From Arcicella sp040387735 (GTDB lineage Bacteria; Bacteroidota; Bacteroidia; Cytophagales; Spirosomataceae): a DNA stretch of 64,000 bases. The stretch is from positions 92,835 to 156,834 of the forward strand of contig JAZKDE010000017.1 of NCBI GenBank assembly GCA_040387735.1, in the 5' to 3' direction. The notes below the pieces were generated by a model that saw only the letters and a program-made list of their open reading frames with translations, did not search any database and was not told where the DNA came from. Numbering within the stretch: the stretch's first letter is position 1; every line of letters starts with the position of its first letter. Made by a program: the position numbers and the translations under genes. Shown here piece after piece: positions 42,946 to 50,579 of the stretch.

Positions 42946-44160
42946 CTATCGCAACTTCAAAGTAACCAAAGTGGCTACAACTAAGAGAATTCCAATAATC
43001 CAAAAACGAGCTACAATTTTAGCTTCGTGATAACCTTTTTTCTGGAAATGGTGATGTAGTGGCGACATCAAGAATATCCTTCGACCTTCGCCAAATTTTT
43101 TCTTGGTATATTTGAAATAACTAACTTGCGTTATTACGGACAAAAGTTCAATCCAAAATATTCCACACAAAACGGGAATCAATAATTCTTTCCGAATCAC
43201 GATAGCAAGCGTGGCAATAACCCCTCCTAACATCAAACTACCCGTATCTCCCATAAACACCTGTGCGGGGTAAGAATTGTACCACAAGAAGCCGATACAC
43301 GCCCCCACGAAGGCGGCACAAAAGACCGCTAACTCCCCCGAATTTGGAATGAACATTACATTCAGATATTGAGAAAAAACTTTATACCCCGATACATACG
43401 CTAAAACAGCTAAACCAATCCCAATAATTACCGAAGTTCCCGCTGCCAAGCCATCAATACCATCAGTGATATTTGCTCCGTTAGAAACCGCCGTAATAAT
43501 AAAAATAACCGCAATGACGTAGACTACCCAAGTGTACTGGTCAAGCCCTAAAAAATCAGGAATCAAATTACTGTAATCAAACTGATTATTTTTTAAAAAT
43601 GGCACGGTTGTAATTAACGATTTTGAGTCTGCAAATTTTTGTACTTCTCCAATATTTGAAGCAATTTTAGCTTTCTCGTAAAAACGTACTTTTATATCAT
43701 CATTAAACCACATGGTTAGTCCTACAATCAGCCCTAAGCCAATTTGTCCAACGATTTTAAATCTACCCGAAAGGCCTTCTTTATTTTTCTTAAAAACTTT
43801 AATATAATCGTCCAAAAAGCCCACTCCACCCAGCCAAAGAGCCGTTACAATTAATAAAATAATGTAAATATTATGTAACTTGGCAAACAATAAAGTAGGT
43901 ACAAGTAATGACAAAAGTATGATAAAGCCACCCATTGTTGGCGTACCTTTCTTTTGCATTTGTCCTTCTAAACCTAAGTCTCTAATATCTTCACCAATTT
44001 GTAGTTTTCTAAGAAAGTTAATGACCGTCTTACCCCAAATAGCGGCAATTCCCAGCGACGTAACCGTAGCCGCAAAAGCCCTAAATGTAATGTATTGGAA
44101 CAGTCCCGCACCGGGAAAATTGAAGTGTTTGTCTAAATAATCAAATAAATAATATAGCAT
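42946..44160 (-). CDS. mraY: Phospho-N-acetylmuramoyl-pentapeptide transferase
   Basis: The 404-residue protein with ten or so membrane helices makes lipid I by moving phospho-MurNAc-pentapeptide from UDP to undecaprenyl phosphate. Conserved parts are KKGTPTMGGFIILLS, the catalytic Asp region WLGGVGFLDDYIKVFKKNKEGLSGRFK, the loop NGANITDGIDGLAAGTSV, GACIGFLWYNSYPAQVFMGDTGSLMLGG and RRIFLMSPLHHHFQKKG. A Bacteroidota-typical insert of about 60 residues (NDDIKVRFYEKAKIASNI) follows helix 4. It is not next to other dcw genes in this window. TAACTTTG at 44190-44197 may be its -7 element. Confidence 0.97.
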   Translation of the reverse strand: MLYYLFDYLDKHFNFPGAGLFQYITFRAFAATVTSLGIAAIWGKTVINFLRKLQIGEDIRDLGLEGQMQKKGTPTMGGFIILLSLLVPTLLFAKLHNIYIILLIVTALWLGGVGFLDDYIKVFKKNKEGLSGRFKIVGQIGLGLIVGLTMWFNDDIKVRFYEKAKIASNIGEVQKFADSKSLITTVPFLKNNQFDYSNLIPDFLGLDQYTWVVYVIAVIFIITAVSNGANITDGIDGLAAGTSVIIGIGLAVLAYVSGYKVFSQYLNVMFIPNSGELAVFCAAFVGACIGFLWYNSYPAQVFMGDTGSLMLGGVIATLAIVIRKELLIPVLCGIFWIELLSVITQVSYFKYTKKKFGEGRRIFLMSPLHHHFQKKGYHEAKIVARFWIIGILLVVATLVTLKLR

Positions 44161-44223
44161 GATTTTGTGGATAGTATTGAATAGTTCAACAAAGTTAGGA
44201 GAATATATCGTTAATCGAAAAGT

Positions 44224-44685
44224 CTAAACGCCAAACTGCGTAAGATGATGGTCGAGGTGTTTATAAAATAAATTATTCCATTCATCAGCGGTCATTTTAC
44301 CGAATGAAGTTGACTCTTTATTGGCAAAATATGCAGCTCCTAATTTTTCTGTTCGCTGAATATATTCTAAGATAATAGTTTTTTCTTTCTCAAAATCACG
44401 AGTATCCTTGATAATAAAAGCGGGTGCCGTTCCTGAATTCTTCTGGTAAGGCGTTGTTGTATCGGTCAACTTTCCTTTAAGGAATAACTTTAACAGAAAT
44501 CTTACTGGCAGTGGCGGACGCTTCGTATTTGGGTCATAAGCTTGTTCGTAAGCAATACTACAATGAGCCAACATTTGCCCAACATTCATTTTGCCCCAAA
44601 GTGGAGTTGTTTTGGCTGTGAGCTTGTTAATTCTTTCCGTAAGTGATTTCGTAGTTTCGGGGTCGAAAATATTTAGGATAGTCAT
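44224..44685 (-). CDS. DUF1569 family (DinB-like) protein
   Basis: The 153-residue cytoplasmic protein shows the DUF1569 pattern: LTAKTTPLWGKMNVGQMLAHCSIAYEQAYD, AFIIKDTRDFEKEKTIILEYIQRTEKLG and a C-terminal FYKHLDHHLTQFGV. The His residues in AHCS and HLDHHL may bind a metal as in DinB-like folds. It lies 63 bp upstream of the mraY start on the same strand and might share its transcript. No enzymatic role is known. Confidence 0.85.
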   Translation of the reverse strand: MTILNIFDPETTKSLTERINKLTAKTTPLWGKMNVGQMLAHCSIAYEQAYDPNTKRPPLPVRFLLKLFLKGKLTDTTTPYQKNSGTAPAFIIKDTRDFEKEKTIILEYIQRTEKLGAAYFANKESTSFGKMTADEWNNLFYKHLDHHLTQFGV

Positions 44686-44735
44686 CGGGAGGAGTTTAGG
44701 GGGTTATTTTTCAACAAATGTATCAATTAAAACAA

Positions 44736-44767
44736 AAAAGCACAAACTCTTGAGAATTTGTGCTTTT
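44736..44767 (-). terminator. Terminator after atpC
   Basis: AAAAGCACAAA (44736-44746) pairs with TTTGTGCTTTT (44757-44767); loop 10 nt. It ends the atpD-atpC transcript. Confidence 0.7.
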
Positions 44768-44847
44768 AATCTAAGTTCTGTAATAAGTATTAAGTATATA
44801 AGAAAGTTAGTGAAGTATTATTCACTCATTAAATTACCTAATACAAC

Positions 44848-45078
44848 TTATAATACTGCTTCTGCTAATACAAGAACTTTGTTGTTCAATACTTCTACAA
44901 CGCCACCATCTATGGTAAATTCTTGTTTGTCAGCCGCTAAAGTGCCTTTGCCCAAAGTCGAAACGATGGCTGCATGGTCTTTCAAAATTTGGAAAGAACC
45001 ATTTGTACCTGGTAAAGTAACTACGTCAACTTCACCAGAGAACACTTTTCTATCGGGAGTGATAATTTCTAAATTCAT
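44848..45078 (-). CDS. atpC: F0F1 ATP synthase epsilon subunit (short form)
   Basis: The 76-residue protein holds only the N-terminal beta-sandwich of epsilon (MNLEIITPDRKVFSGEVDVVTLPGTNGSFQILKDHAAIVSTL). The C-terminal helical hairpin that inhibits the enzyme in other bacteria is missing. This short form is usual in Bacteroidota. The longer open frame to 45117 reads through the repeat region, and the ATG at 45078 is the start. It follows atpD by 116 bp, with a palindromic spacer between them. Confidence 0.93.
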   Translation of the reverse strand: MNLEIITPDRKVFSGEVDVVTLPGTNGSFQILKDHAAIVSTLGKGTLAADKQEFTIDGGVVEVLNNKVLVLAEAVL

Positions 45079-45082
45079 TTTT

Positions 45083-45189
45083 TTATCAGTTAGCAGTAAA
45101 CAGTTATCAATAAACAATCATCAGTGAACAATTGTCAATAAAAACTATTGACAACTAATGCCTGATAACTGTTTACTAATAACTGATAA
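45083..45189. repeat. Nested palindromic spacer between atpD and atpC
   Basis: The outer arms 45083-45109 and 45163-45189 pair at 25 of 27 positions (left arm begins TTATCAGTTAGCAGTAAACA). An inner stem pairs 45131-45140 with 45146-45154. The element is built from short ACTG/TTATCA-type units and fills nearly the whole gap. Confidence 0.75.
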
Positions 45190-45194
45190 CTGAA

Positions 45195-46712
45195 TTATTT
45201 TCCTGCTTCTGCAATCAATTTTTCACCTTTCGCAATGGCATCTTCGATGCTACCTACTAAGTTGAAAGCTGCTTCTGGAAGGTGGTCATACGTTCCATCA
45301 ATAATTGCGTTAAAGCCTTTGATAGTATCGTTAATATCAACCAATACACCTTTCAAACCTGTAAACTGCTCAGCCACAAAGAATGGTTGAGATAAGAAAC
45401 GCTGTACACGTCTTGCACGTGATACTGCTAATTTATCTTCTTCTGAAAGTTCGTCAAGACCTAAGATGGCAATAATATCTTGTAATTCTTTGTAACGTTG
45501 AAGAATCTCTTTTACTCGTTGAGCTGTGTTGTAATGAGTTTCACCCAATACTTCAGCCGAAAGAATACGTGAAGATGAATCAAGAGGATCTACTGCTGGG
45601 TAAATACCTAACTCGGCGATTTTACGAGATAATACCGTCGTAGCATCTAAGTGAGTAAAGGTTGTTGCAGGAGCAGGGTCAGTTAAGTCATCGGCAGGTA
45701 CGTAAACCGCTTGTACCGAAGTAATTGAACCTCTTTTTGTTGAAGTAATACGTTCTTGCATTGCACCCATTTCAGTTGCCAATGTTGGTTGGTAACCTAC
45801 CGCTGATGGCATACGACCTAAAAGAGCCGATACCTCAGAACCCGCTTGTGTAAAACGGAAGATGTTATCAATAAAAAATAGAATATCACGTCCTTGTTCT
45901 TCGCCTTCTGCATCACGGAAATATTCAGCAACTGTAAGACCAGAAAGGGCAACTCTTGCTCTCGCTCCTGGAGGCTCATTCATTTGACCGAATACCAATG
46001 TAGCTTGTGAACCTAAAAGGGCAGTTTCATCAACTTTGCTCAAATCCCACTCGCCTGCCTCCATTGCGTGTTTGAAATCTTCACCGTAACGAATTACGTT
46101 TGATTCAATCATTTCACGTAATAAGTCATTACCCTCACGAGTACGCTCACCCACACCAGCAAATACTGAAAGACCTTCGTAAGCCTTTGCAATATTGTTG
46201 ATAAGTTCCATAATCAATACGGTTTTACCAACACCAGCACCACCGAACAAACCAATTTTACCACCCTTTACGTAAGGAGCAAGCAAGTCAATTACTTTGA
46301 TACCTGTGAAAAGCACCTCAGTTGAAGTTGCCAACTCGTCATACTTTGGAGCAAGACGGTGAATTGGCATTGATTTATTAGATTTAGGTTGTGGAATACC
46401 GTCGATTGCCTCACCAACTACGTTGAAAAGACGACCTTTGATACTGTTTCCAGTAGGCATTGACATTGGTTGCCCTAAGTCGATTACCTCTTTACCTCTT
46501 TGAAGTCCTTCTGTTCCTTCCATCGCAATGGTACGAACTCGGTCTTCACCTAAGTGTTGTTGTACTTCAAGAATTACTTTGGTGCCGTTGGCTTTTGTAA
46601 CCTCCAAGGCATTCAAAATTGCAGGGAGATAAGAGTCTTTACCCTCGAAGCTCACGTCTACAACCGGTCCGATTACTTGCGTAACTTTTCCTTTATTGAC
46701 TGCATTTGCCAT
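45195..46712 (-). CDS. atpD: F0F1 ATP synthase beta subunit
   Basis: The 505-residue catalytic subunit of F1 is complete. Walker A is GGAGVGKTVLIMELINNIAK, the catalytic Glu is in GVGERTREGNDLL, Walker B is RDILFFIDNIFRFTQAGSEVSALLGRMPSAVGYQPTL, and the DELSEED-type loop reads LDELSEEDKLAVSRARRVQRFLSQPFFVAEQFTG. It works at the inner membrane and makes ATP from the proton or sodium gradient. The other ATP synthase genes are not in the window, as is normal for Bacteroidota, where atpD-atpC form a separate unit. A promoter match lies at 46839-46869. Confidence 0.98.
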   Translation of the reverse strand: MANAVNKGKVTQVIGPVVDVSFEGKDSYLPAILNALEVTKANGTKVILEVQQHLGEDRVRTIAMEGTEGLQRGKEVIDLGQPMSMPTGNSIKGRLFNVVGEAIDGIPQPKSNKSMPIHRLAPKYDELATSTEVLFTGIKVIDLLAPYVKGGKIGLFGGAGVGKTVLIMELINNIAKAYEGLSVFAGVGERTREGNDLLREMIESNVIRYGEDFKHAMEAGEWDLSKVDETALLGSQATLVFGQMNEPPGARARVALSGLTVAEYFRDAEGEEQGRDILFFIDNIFRFTQAGSEVSALLGRMPSAVGYQPTLATEMGAMQERITSTKRGSITSVQAVYVPADDLTDPAPATTFTHLDATTVLSRKIAELGIYPAVDPLDSSSRILSAEVLGETHYNTAQRVKEILQRYKELQDIIAILGLDELSEEDKLAVSRARRVQRFLSQPFFVAEQFTGLKGVLVDINDTIKGFNAIIDGTYDHLPEAAFNLVGSIEDAIAKGEKLIAEAGK

Positions 46713-47070
46713 TTTTATTGTGATTTTGTTATCTGATTATGCTTATTAATCCTTAAATGTGTGTTTATAAATCTTTGATTATGAGAAGTTTACAGACACA
46801 GCAAATCCAGTTAGTAGATTCGCTTTACATTCAAGGTGCAAAATTACTTGGTAAATTTCAGATTAACAATGCCGTTTTTGGATTTTTACTATATTTTTTG
46901 CTAAAAAGAGGTAGTTTTGTTGGATTGGTTTAAGTTTGGCGTAAAATAAAAAACCTACCCAAAATTTTGAGCAGGTAAATTTTATTATTTTAGGAATAAT
47001 GATACTTTCATATCATAGTCATCTCTGGTCTTCTCTAATTTTATAGTAGCTAAAATAAATACGAACCACG
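46713..47070. other. Intergenic region upstream of atpD
   Basis: About 360 bp. It holds the atpD promoter and leader. A plus-strand frame of 50 codons (46781-46933, MRSLQTQQIQLVDS) overlaps that promoter and is judged spurious. No other gene seen. Confidence 0.55.
46839..46869 (-). promoter_or_regulatory. Bacteroidota-type promoter for atpD-atpC
   Basis: Minus strand TTG (46869-46867), 20 bases, then TAATTTTG (46846-46839). It lies 127 bp upstream of the atpD ATG. Confidence 0.45.
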
Positions 47071-47784
47071 CTACAAAACCCGATAAAACAATTCCTGCTC
47101 AGACAATAAATCATGGAAGGAAAACGATAAATATTGATTTTGTTTCACTACCTGAAAAACGCATTGTGTCACTAACTCATTATTGCGGTTTACTCGCATA
47201 TCGTTGTGAATATCTCCAGTACCTCCGTTTAAATGAAAATCTACTACTTCTTCACGAGTAAAAGTAGGGTTTTGTTCTCTAAAATCGGCAAACCACTTTT
47301 CTCTTGCGATACAAATTTCGGGTGGGTACAAGGTTGCCGATGACCAAATATGAGCTTCTGATGGATTTTTGGAAGTGTAATGTAAGCGTTCTCCATCCCA
47401 TCTGAATTCACAGATTTTCAGGATTTCTTTGTGATAAACAATCACTAAGGTAAAGTTCTCAATACCTTCAAATGAATAATTAGTAACAAAACTATCAACG
47501 GTGTCAAACTTGAAAAAATCTAAAATTATTTGTCCTCTACTCTGCCGATAAGGTGGTTTATGCTGATGTTTTTCAAAGGCTCCATTAAGTAAGCAAACGG
47601 TATAATCATCGGAGGTTGCGAGCCACGTTCCACCCGCTTGAGCATCCTTTGGAAAAAATACTTGTTTCCCATTGATGACGTATTTTTTGGGTGGAATTGC
47701 TTTTGGGCGTGCAAGGGCTTCATCTCGATTATTAGTTAATATATAACCTTGATTACCAATAGGAATGTATGTAAGAACGCACAT
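47071..47784 (-). CDS. NRDE family protein
   Basis: The 237-residue protein has the NRDE family N terminus MCVLTYIPIGNQGYILTNNRDEALARPKAIPP with Cys 2 as a possible N-terminal nucleophile, then GGTWLATSDDYTVCLLNGAFEKH and SRGQIILDF. The family (Ser/Cys at position 2, NTN-hydrolase-like; related to TANGO2) has an uncertain role. The DinB-like gene lies upstream in the same direction, 113 bp away, with an imperfect hairpin between. Confidence 0.88.
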   Translation of the reverse strand: MCVLTYIPIGNQGYILTNNRDEALARPKAIPPKKYVINGKQVFFPKDAQAGGTWLATSDDYTVCLLNGAFEKHQHKPPYRQSRGQIILDFFKFDTVDSFVTNYSFEGIENFTLVIVYHKEILKICEFRWDGERLHYTSKNPSEAHIWSSATLYPPEICIAREKWFADFREQNPTFTREEVVDFHLNGGTGDIHNDMRVNRNNELVTQCVFQVVKQNQYLSFSFHDLLSEQELFYRVL

Positions 47785-47828
47785 GAGATGAAAAAGTGAT
47801 TGAGTTAATGAGCGACTGCGTAATTTTT

Positions 47829-47902
47829 ACTGAGCTTTTCTGATGGAGTGTTTTCGGAGTACGTTTCACTCGGTAAAAAAGCACTCCGTCAAAAAACTCA
47901 GT
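47829..47902. repeat. Imperfect 26-bp inverted repeat at the end of the DinB gene
   Basis: Arms 47829-47854 and 47877-47902 pair at 22 of 26 positions. The right arm overlaps the DinB gene stop. Possible attenuator or terminator. Confidence 0.5.
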
Positions 47903-48395
47903 TACCCGTAACTCTGTATCTAATTGTTGAATGGGCTACACCAAAATTCTTTGGAATAATGATTTCTGGATAGGATTCGTTCAACCCAATTTTAATAATG
48001 GCTAAATGATGTATTGTGTGTTCGATTAGATAGGTTAATTCACGGAAAAAACTACTGGAAATATCAATGGCATCGTCTCCTCCGAATTTACTTTTGAGTA
48101 TTAATGGTCGGTCTAACGTTTGGATATTCAATTTTTGCTTAGTTTTTTCCAAAATATCAACGGTAAAGTCTTTGTCTATTTCTATACGAATATTTCGTTC
48201 ACGTGCATCGTAATCTACCGTACCATCTTCGTAACCTTTCAATAAACATAGATAAAACTCAGTTATATGCCTAACGTGTTGCCCAATCGTAGTGTAATGC
48301 AACGGACGAAGACCATCTTTATAGACATCTAAATCTATATCGTTCAATAAATCAACGAGTTGGTCTATAATTTCTATATTGGTTTTCTGAAGCAT
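47898..48395 (-). CDS. DinB-like protein
   Basis: The 165-residue helical protein has His residues placed as in the DinB/YfiT fold, where three His bind a metal: TIGQHVRHITEFY (about residue 38) and LIEHTIHHLAIIKIGL (about residue 142). Length fits. The family includes thiol transferases and uncharacterised proteins, and no role is assigned here. Eight copies of a 7-bp repeat lie just before the ATG. The NRDE gene follows. Confidence 0.82.
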   Translation of the reverse strand: MLQKTNIEIIDQLVDLLNDIDLDVYKDGLRPLHYTTIGQHVRHITEFYLCLLKGYEDGTVDYDARERNIRIEIDKDFTVDILEKTKQKLNIQTLDRPLILKSKFGGDDAIDISSSFFRELTYLIEHTIHHLAIIKIGLNESYPEIIIPKNFGVAHSTIRYRVTGN

Positions 48396-48397
48396 GG

Positions 48398-48456
48398 TTA
48401 TTCGTTATTCGTTATTCGTTATTCGTTATTCGTTATTCGTTATTCGTTATTCGTTA
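48398..48456. repeat. Heptamer tandem repeat (TTATTCG) x8
   Basis: Eight perfect units of TTATTCG (48398-48453) plus TTA. They begin two bases upstream of the DinB gene ATG, so they fill its leader and promoter zone. Confidence 0.9.
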
Positions 48457-48513
48457 AAATTGAGTTGATTTCTAAAAACTTGAGTTCCTTTGTTTCATAG
48501 AAATTCCCAAAAA

Positions 48514-49050
48514 TCACTCTTTAATCGCATTAATCACAATTGTAAAAGTTACATTATCACTCATTCCGAAAGTCCCTCCTCCTACCGACCAATCTCGGCG
48601 ATTTATCAAAGTACTTCCTTGAAATGTGGCTTTGTTTCCGTCTTGTTTAAAGACAATCGGAATTTTGATATTCTTAGTTGTCGCCTTCATCGTTAGATCA
48701 AAATATCCCATAAAATTACTACCGTCTTTTTCGATTTTGGTAGTTTTCATTTTTACAACGGGATATTTAGCAACGTCAAAAAAATCCTCCTTTTCTTTCA
48801 AATGCTTGTTTCTCAGATTATTATCAGTATCAACTGTACTTGCATCTACGCTGGCAACCAAACTTGAATTGACTAAATCGTTCGGGTCGAATTTTAAAGT
48901 TCCCACAAATCCTTTGAATTTCCCATCAACGGTTGCTCCGAGCATTTTAATTTTGAATGATACACCTGCCGTAACGGGTTTCCAAATTTGAGCAGTTGCG
49001 GCAGTAATGGAAAGATTTACGAAAAATAGAAATATTAGGACTTTTTTCAT
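48514..49050 (-). CDS. YceI-like protein (secreted)
   Basis: The 178-residue protein has a signal peptide and a YceI lipocalin-like barrel: SFKIKMLGATVDGKFKGFVGTLKFDPNDL, SVDASTVDTDNNLRNKHLKEKEDFFDVAKYPVVKMKTTKI, YFDLTMKATTKNIKIPIVF and NRRDWSVGGGTFGMSDNVTFTI. YceI proteins bind polyisoprenoid or amide lipids in the periplasm. It is the last gene of a three-gene minus-strand set with a barrel-like protein and a DM13 lipoprotein. Confidence 0.93.
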   Translation of the reverse strand: MKKVLIFLFFVNLSITAATAQIWKPVTAGVSFKIKMLGATVDGKFKGFVGTLKFDPNDLVNSSLVASVDASTVDTDNNLRNKHLKEKEDFFDVAKYPVVKMKTTKIEKDGSNFMGYFDLTMKATTKNIKIPIVFKQDGNKATFQGSTLINRRDWSVGGGTFGMSDNVTFTIVINAIKE

Positions 49051-49071
49051 GGAAAATGAGCATTTGTAATA

Positions 49072-49803
49072 TTAAAATTTATAAGAAACTGCCACCAGTG
49101 GTAACAAACTTTTATACCTCCAGCGGTTATTTTCGTCAGCATTGACATTAACTTTTTTATCACTCATGTATTCTACAAACTGAAAGCTAAGTCCCGCTCT
49201 AATCCCTATTTTATCCGAAACCCAATAACGAGCATAAAGTTCTGAATTTAAGCTTCCTATATCCGAATCGCTAACCAACAATAAATTTAAACCACTCGGA
49301 CTCGCTGACGACTGCGTTGAACCATCAGAGAATTTTCGTTTATTTTTCAAGGAAATTATGTCCCCCGATTGATTACCGCCAAAGGTTACACCCAAAGCAT
49401 CAATATTAAAACCTACTTCCAATTTTTGAGTAAGTGCATACTGCAAATTTATCGAAATATTTAAAGCATTACTTTGAACAGATTTTAATTTAAAAGTGTC
49501 AATATTTGCCACAATGTCATCCGAAAAAAGGGCAACGAAACTTGCACTACCAGAAGTCAATTTTGCAGGAGCGGTTCTAAATTGGACATCACTTCCAAAA
49601 AATGATGTAAGCCTGATGCCATAACCAATTTTAAAACGGTTGGATTTACCTATTCCAAACATTTTTGTGTAAGAAAGTGCAGGGGAAAAGCCGTTTCCTC
49701 CAGCCAAAGCCAAATCAAGCGTTTTATAAGACTTATCAAGTCCTTGCCCAGCAACATTAAAAGTAATTACACCGAGAAAAAGGTACAGAATTATTTTTTT
49801 CAT
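49072..49803 (-). CDS. Outer-membrane barrel-like protein, unknown
   Basis: The 243-residue protein has a signal peptide (MKKIILYLFLGVITFNVAGQ) and a strand-rich body with aromatic girdle residues and a C-terminal Phe (LLPLVAVSYKF), as expected for an outer-membrane beta-barrel. Segments FGIGKSNRFKIGYGIRLTSFFG, LQYALTQKLEVGFNIDALGVTFGG and SELYARYWVSDKIGIRAGLSFQFVEYM look like strands and turns. No known family is recognised. It lies between the YceI gene (21 bp) and the DM13 gene (49 bp). Confidence 0.7.
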   Translation of the reverse strand: MKKIILYLFLGVITFNVAGQGLDKSYKTLDLALAGGNGFSPALSYTKMFGIGKSNRFKIGYGIRLTSFFGSDVQFRTAPAKLTSGSASFVALFSDDIVANIDTFKLKSVQSNALNISINLQYALTQKLEVGFNIDALGVTFGGNQSGDIISLKNKRKFSDGSTQSSASPSGLNLLLVSDSDIGSLNSELYARYWVSDKIGIRAGLSFQFVEYMSDKKVNVNADENNRWRYKSLLPLVAVSYKF

Positions 49804-49852
49804 TTTTTTAAATTAATTAATTATTATGTAGTTAAGTCAGTAAACAAATTTA

Positions 49853-50278
49853 TTACTCCAACTTAGCACTCCCAAATAAAACCGAATACGGTTGACACCA
49901 AACCAACACGTATTTTTGTTTATCTAACATTGCCTCGCTGGGTACTTCAAGCGTAAACGTTCCCGTTTTTGTTAACTTAGCGACCGAAGTAAAGTTGCTA
50001 TTACTTTTATCTTCCGCCAGATAAATGTACAAACCTGGGCCTTCATCAGTTTTGAAATTTTCAAAAGAGAGATACTTTTTATTGGAGTCGTTCTTATCCT
50101 CAATTAATTTCACCGTCCCCGAAACAGAATGCACTGCGGGCGAAAAACTTCCCAACGCAGTTTGCTTACCTTCTATAATAGCCTGAGTTGGCGTTTGCGT
50201 TACGGGTATTAGGGTTTCATTCTTAACACACGACCATGTGAGTAAAAAGATTAAAAGAATACATAAGGACTTTATCAT
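49853..50278 (-). CDS. DM13 domain lipoprotein
   Basis: The ATG at 50278 gives a 141-residue lipoprotein (MIKSLCILLIFLLTWSC, lipobox LTWSC). The DM13 domain is seen as GSFSPAVHSVSGTVKLIED, LSFENFKTDEGPGLYIYLAED and KYVLVWCQPYSVLFGSAKLE. DM13 may act in cytochrome-like redox or ligand binding, with its conserved Cys in VWCQP; the real role is open. The frame to 50317 has a start inside the promoter region. It is the first gene of the DM13 / barrel / YceI operon. Confidence 0.85.
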   Translation of the reverse strand: MIKSLCILLIFLLTWSCVKNETLIPVTQTPTQAIIEGKQTALGSFSPAVHSVSGTVKLIEDKNDSNKKYLSFENFKTDEGPGLYIYLAEDKSNSNFTSVAKLTKTGTFTLEVPSEAMLDKQKYVLVWCQPYSVLFGSAKLE

Positions 50279-50579
50279 GTCATCTATGGCGTTGATTACA
50301 TGACAAAGTTGGAACAAAGCGATGATTCATTATGTCAGCCAAACGACCTTTCATGAAATTTGTCACTTATTACCGTAAGTCACTGGAAGTTAGTAGAGAA
50401 TAAACTTACAATAAAAAAGCAGCCATAAAACATCAAATAAAATATTTAAACGTGTTTTCTTGAGATAAAATTTAGTAAAAAGCCGAAAATCACGTATTTT
50501 TGTCAATTACTTACCAAACTGCTACTTATAAATAAATTTCTGACAATCAACCGCCACAAATTATAACCTGCTTAGCCCT
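50279..50579. other. Divergent intergenic region
   Basis: About 300 bp between the DM13 operon and the regulator gene. TATTTTTG at 50495-50502 (plus strand) could be the -7 element of the regulator gene, but the -33 box is not convincing. No gene seen. Confidence 0.4.

Noticed and set aside
45195..46712. Loss of the other ATP synthase genes
   Set aside because: A separate atpD-atpC unit is the usual state in Bacteroidota.
46781..46933. 50-codon plus-strand frame starting with ATG upstream of atpD
   Set aside because: It runs antisense across the predicted atpD promoter and leader; no family resemblance.
48398..48456. CRISPR-like array
   Set aside because: Seven-base units without spacers; a simple tandem repeat.
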